Source: Acipenser ruthenus | Lineage: Eukaryota > Chordata > Actinopteri > Acipenseriformes > Acipenseridae | Reading direction: 5' to 3' | DNA length: 64,000 bases | NCBI RefSeq assembly: GCF_902713425.1 | Contig: NC_081217.1 | Coordinates: 13,164,589-13,228,588, forward strand | Part shown: in pieces, positions 63,977 through 64,000 of the stretch | How the letters are laid out: the number at the start of each line of letters is the position of its first letter | Position numbering within the stretch: the first letter of the stretch is position 1 | Made by a program: the position numbers and the translations under genes | Notes under the pieces: generated by a model | Seen by the model: only the letters and a program-made list of their open reading frames with translations | Told to the model about the DNA's origin: nothing | The model's database searches: none

Positions 63977-64000
63977 ATACATACTGTTCTGTTGAGCTCC

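Overview
The window is eukaryotic, from a vertebrate and most likely a ray-finned fish. A non-teleost lineage such as sturgeon or paddlefish is my guess from the CR1-type LINE 3' end, the Neptune-like Penelope fragments and the vertebrate-type tRNA and U3 promoters; the species is not proven. I see no ordinary host protein-coding gene. The host content is a small-RNA gene array: U3 snoRNA genes (all on the minus strand) alternating with tRNA genes or relics (Asn-GTT, Arg-CCT, Ile-AAT, Leu-CAG, and one Ser-TGA). These lie in a tandem unit of about 2.7-2.9 kb that also carries a Penelope-like GIY-YIG fragment.

The main observation is that five of the six U3 genes are split at the same point, about 33-40 nt into the RNA, by a sense-oriented non-LTR retrotransposon of Tx1/L1-like type. 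Its ORF1 carries CCHC zinc knuckles and its ORF2 carries endonuclease, RT and a C-terminal Cys/His region. Two clearly different LINE families use the same site: family 1 (copies at about 6.3-10.9, 34.2-41.9 and 44.1-52.7 kb) and family 2 (13.8-20.0 and 59.5-62.8 kb). The sixth U3 gene (42938-43151) is complete and has boxes A, C', B, C and D, but its promoter has been deleted.

Layout: 1-2.0 kb holds a decayed EnSpm/CACTA transposase. 2.0-5.1 kb is AT-rich sequence with microsatellites and a 48-bp tandem array. 5.1-10.9 kb holds the Penelope fragment and U3 copy A with LINE A. 10.9-13.8 kb is a complete tandem unit (U3 promoter, tRNA-Asn relic, tRNA-Arg, tRNA-Ile relic, tRNA-Leu, Penelope, U3). 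13.8-20.0 kb is LINE B, itself holding a fold-back DNA transposon. 20.0-24.1 kb is a Gypsy fossil truncated against a CR1 LINE 3' end. 24.2 kb has a tRNA-Ser gene. 24.3-31.7 kb is a decayed full-length Gypsy element with two LTRs. 31.7-44.1 kb holds two more units with U3 copies C, D and E. 44.1-52.7 kb is LINE E with two nested insertions. 52.8-62.8 kb is another full unit with U3 copy F. 62.9-63.98 kb is a second copy of the LTR seen at 20 kb.

Three nested LTR elements (37088-40049, 48050-50874, 54694-58729) have 5-bp target duplications and no reverse transcriptase. They carry zinc-knuckle-like and proline/glutamate-rich minisatellite coding sequence and appear to be young non-autonomous LTR elements. 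How the parts may work together: each LINE sits just downstream of a U3 transcription start and promoter (PSE-like and octamer elements can be seen), so U3 promoters may drive LINE RNA. The multi-copy array would be a renewable target that survives loss of individual U3 genes.
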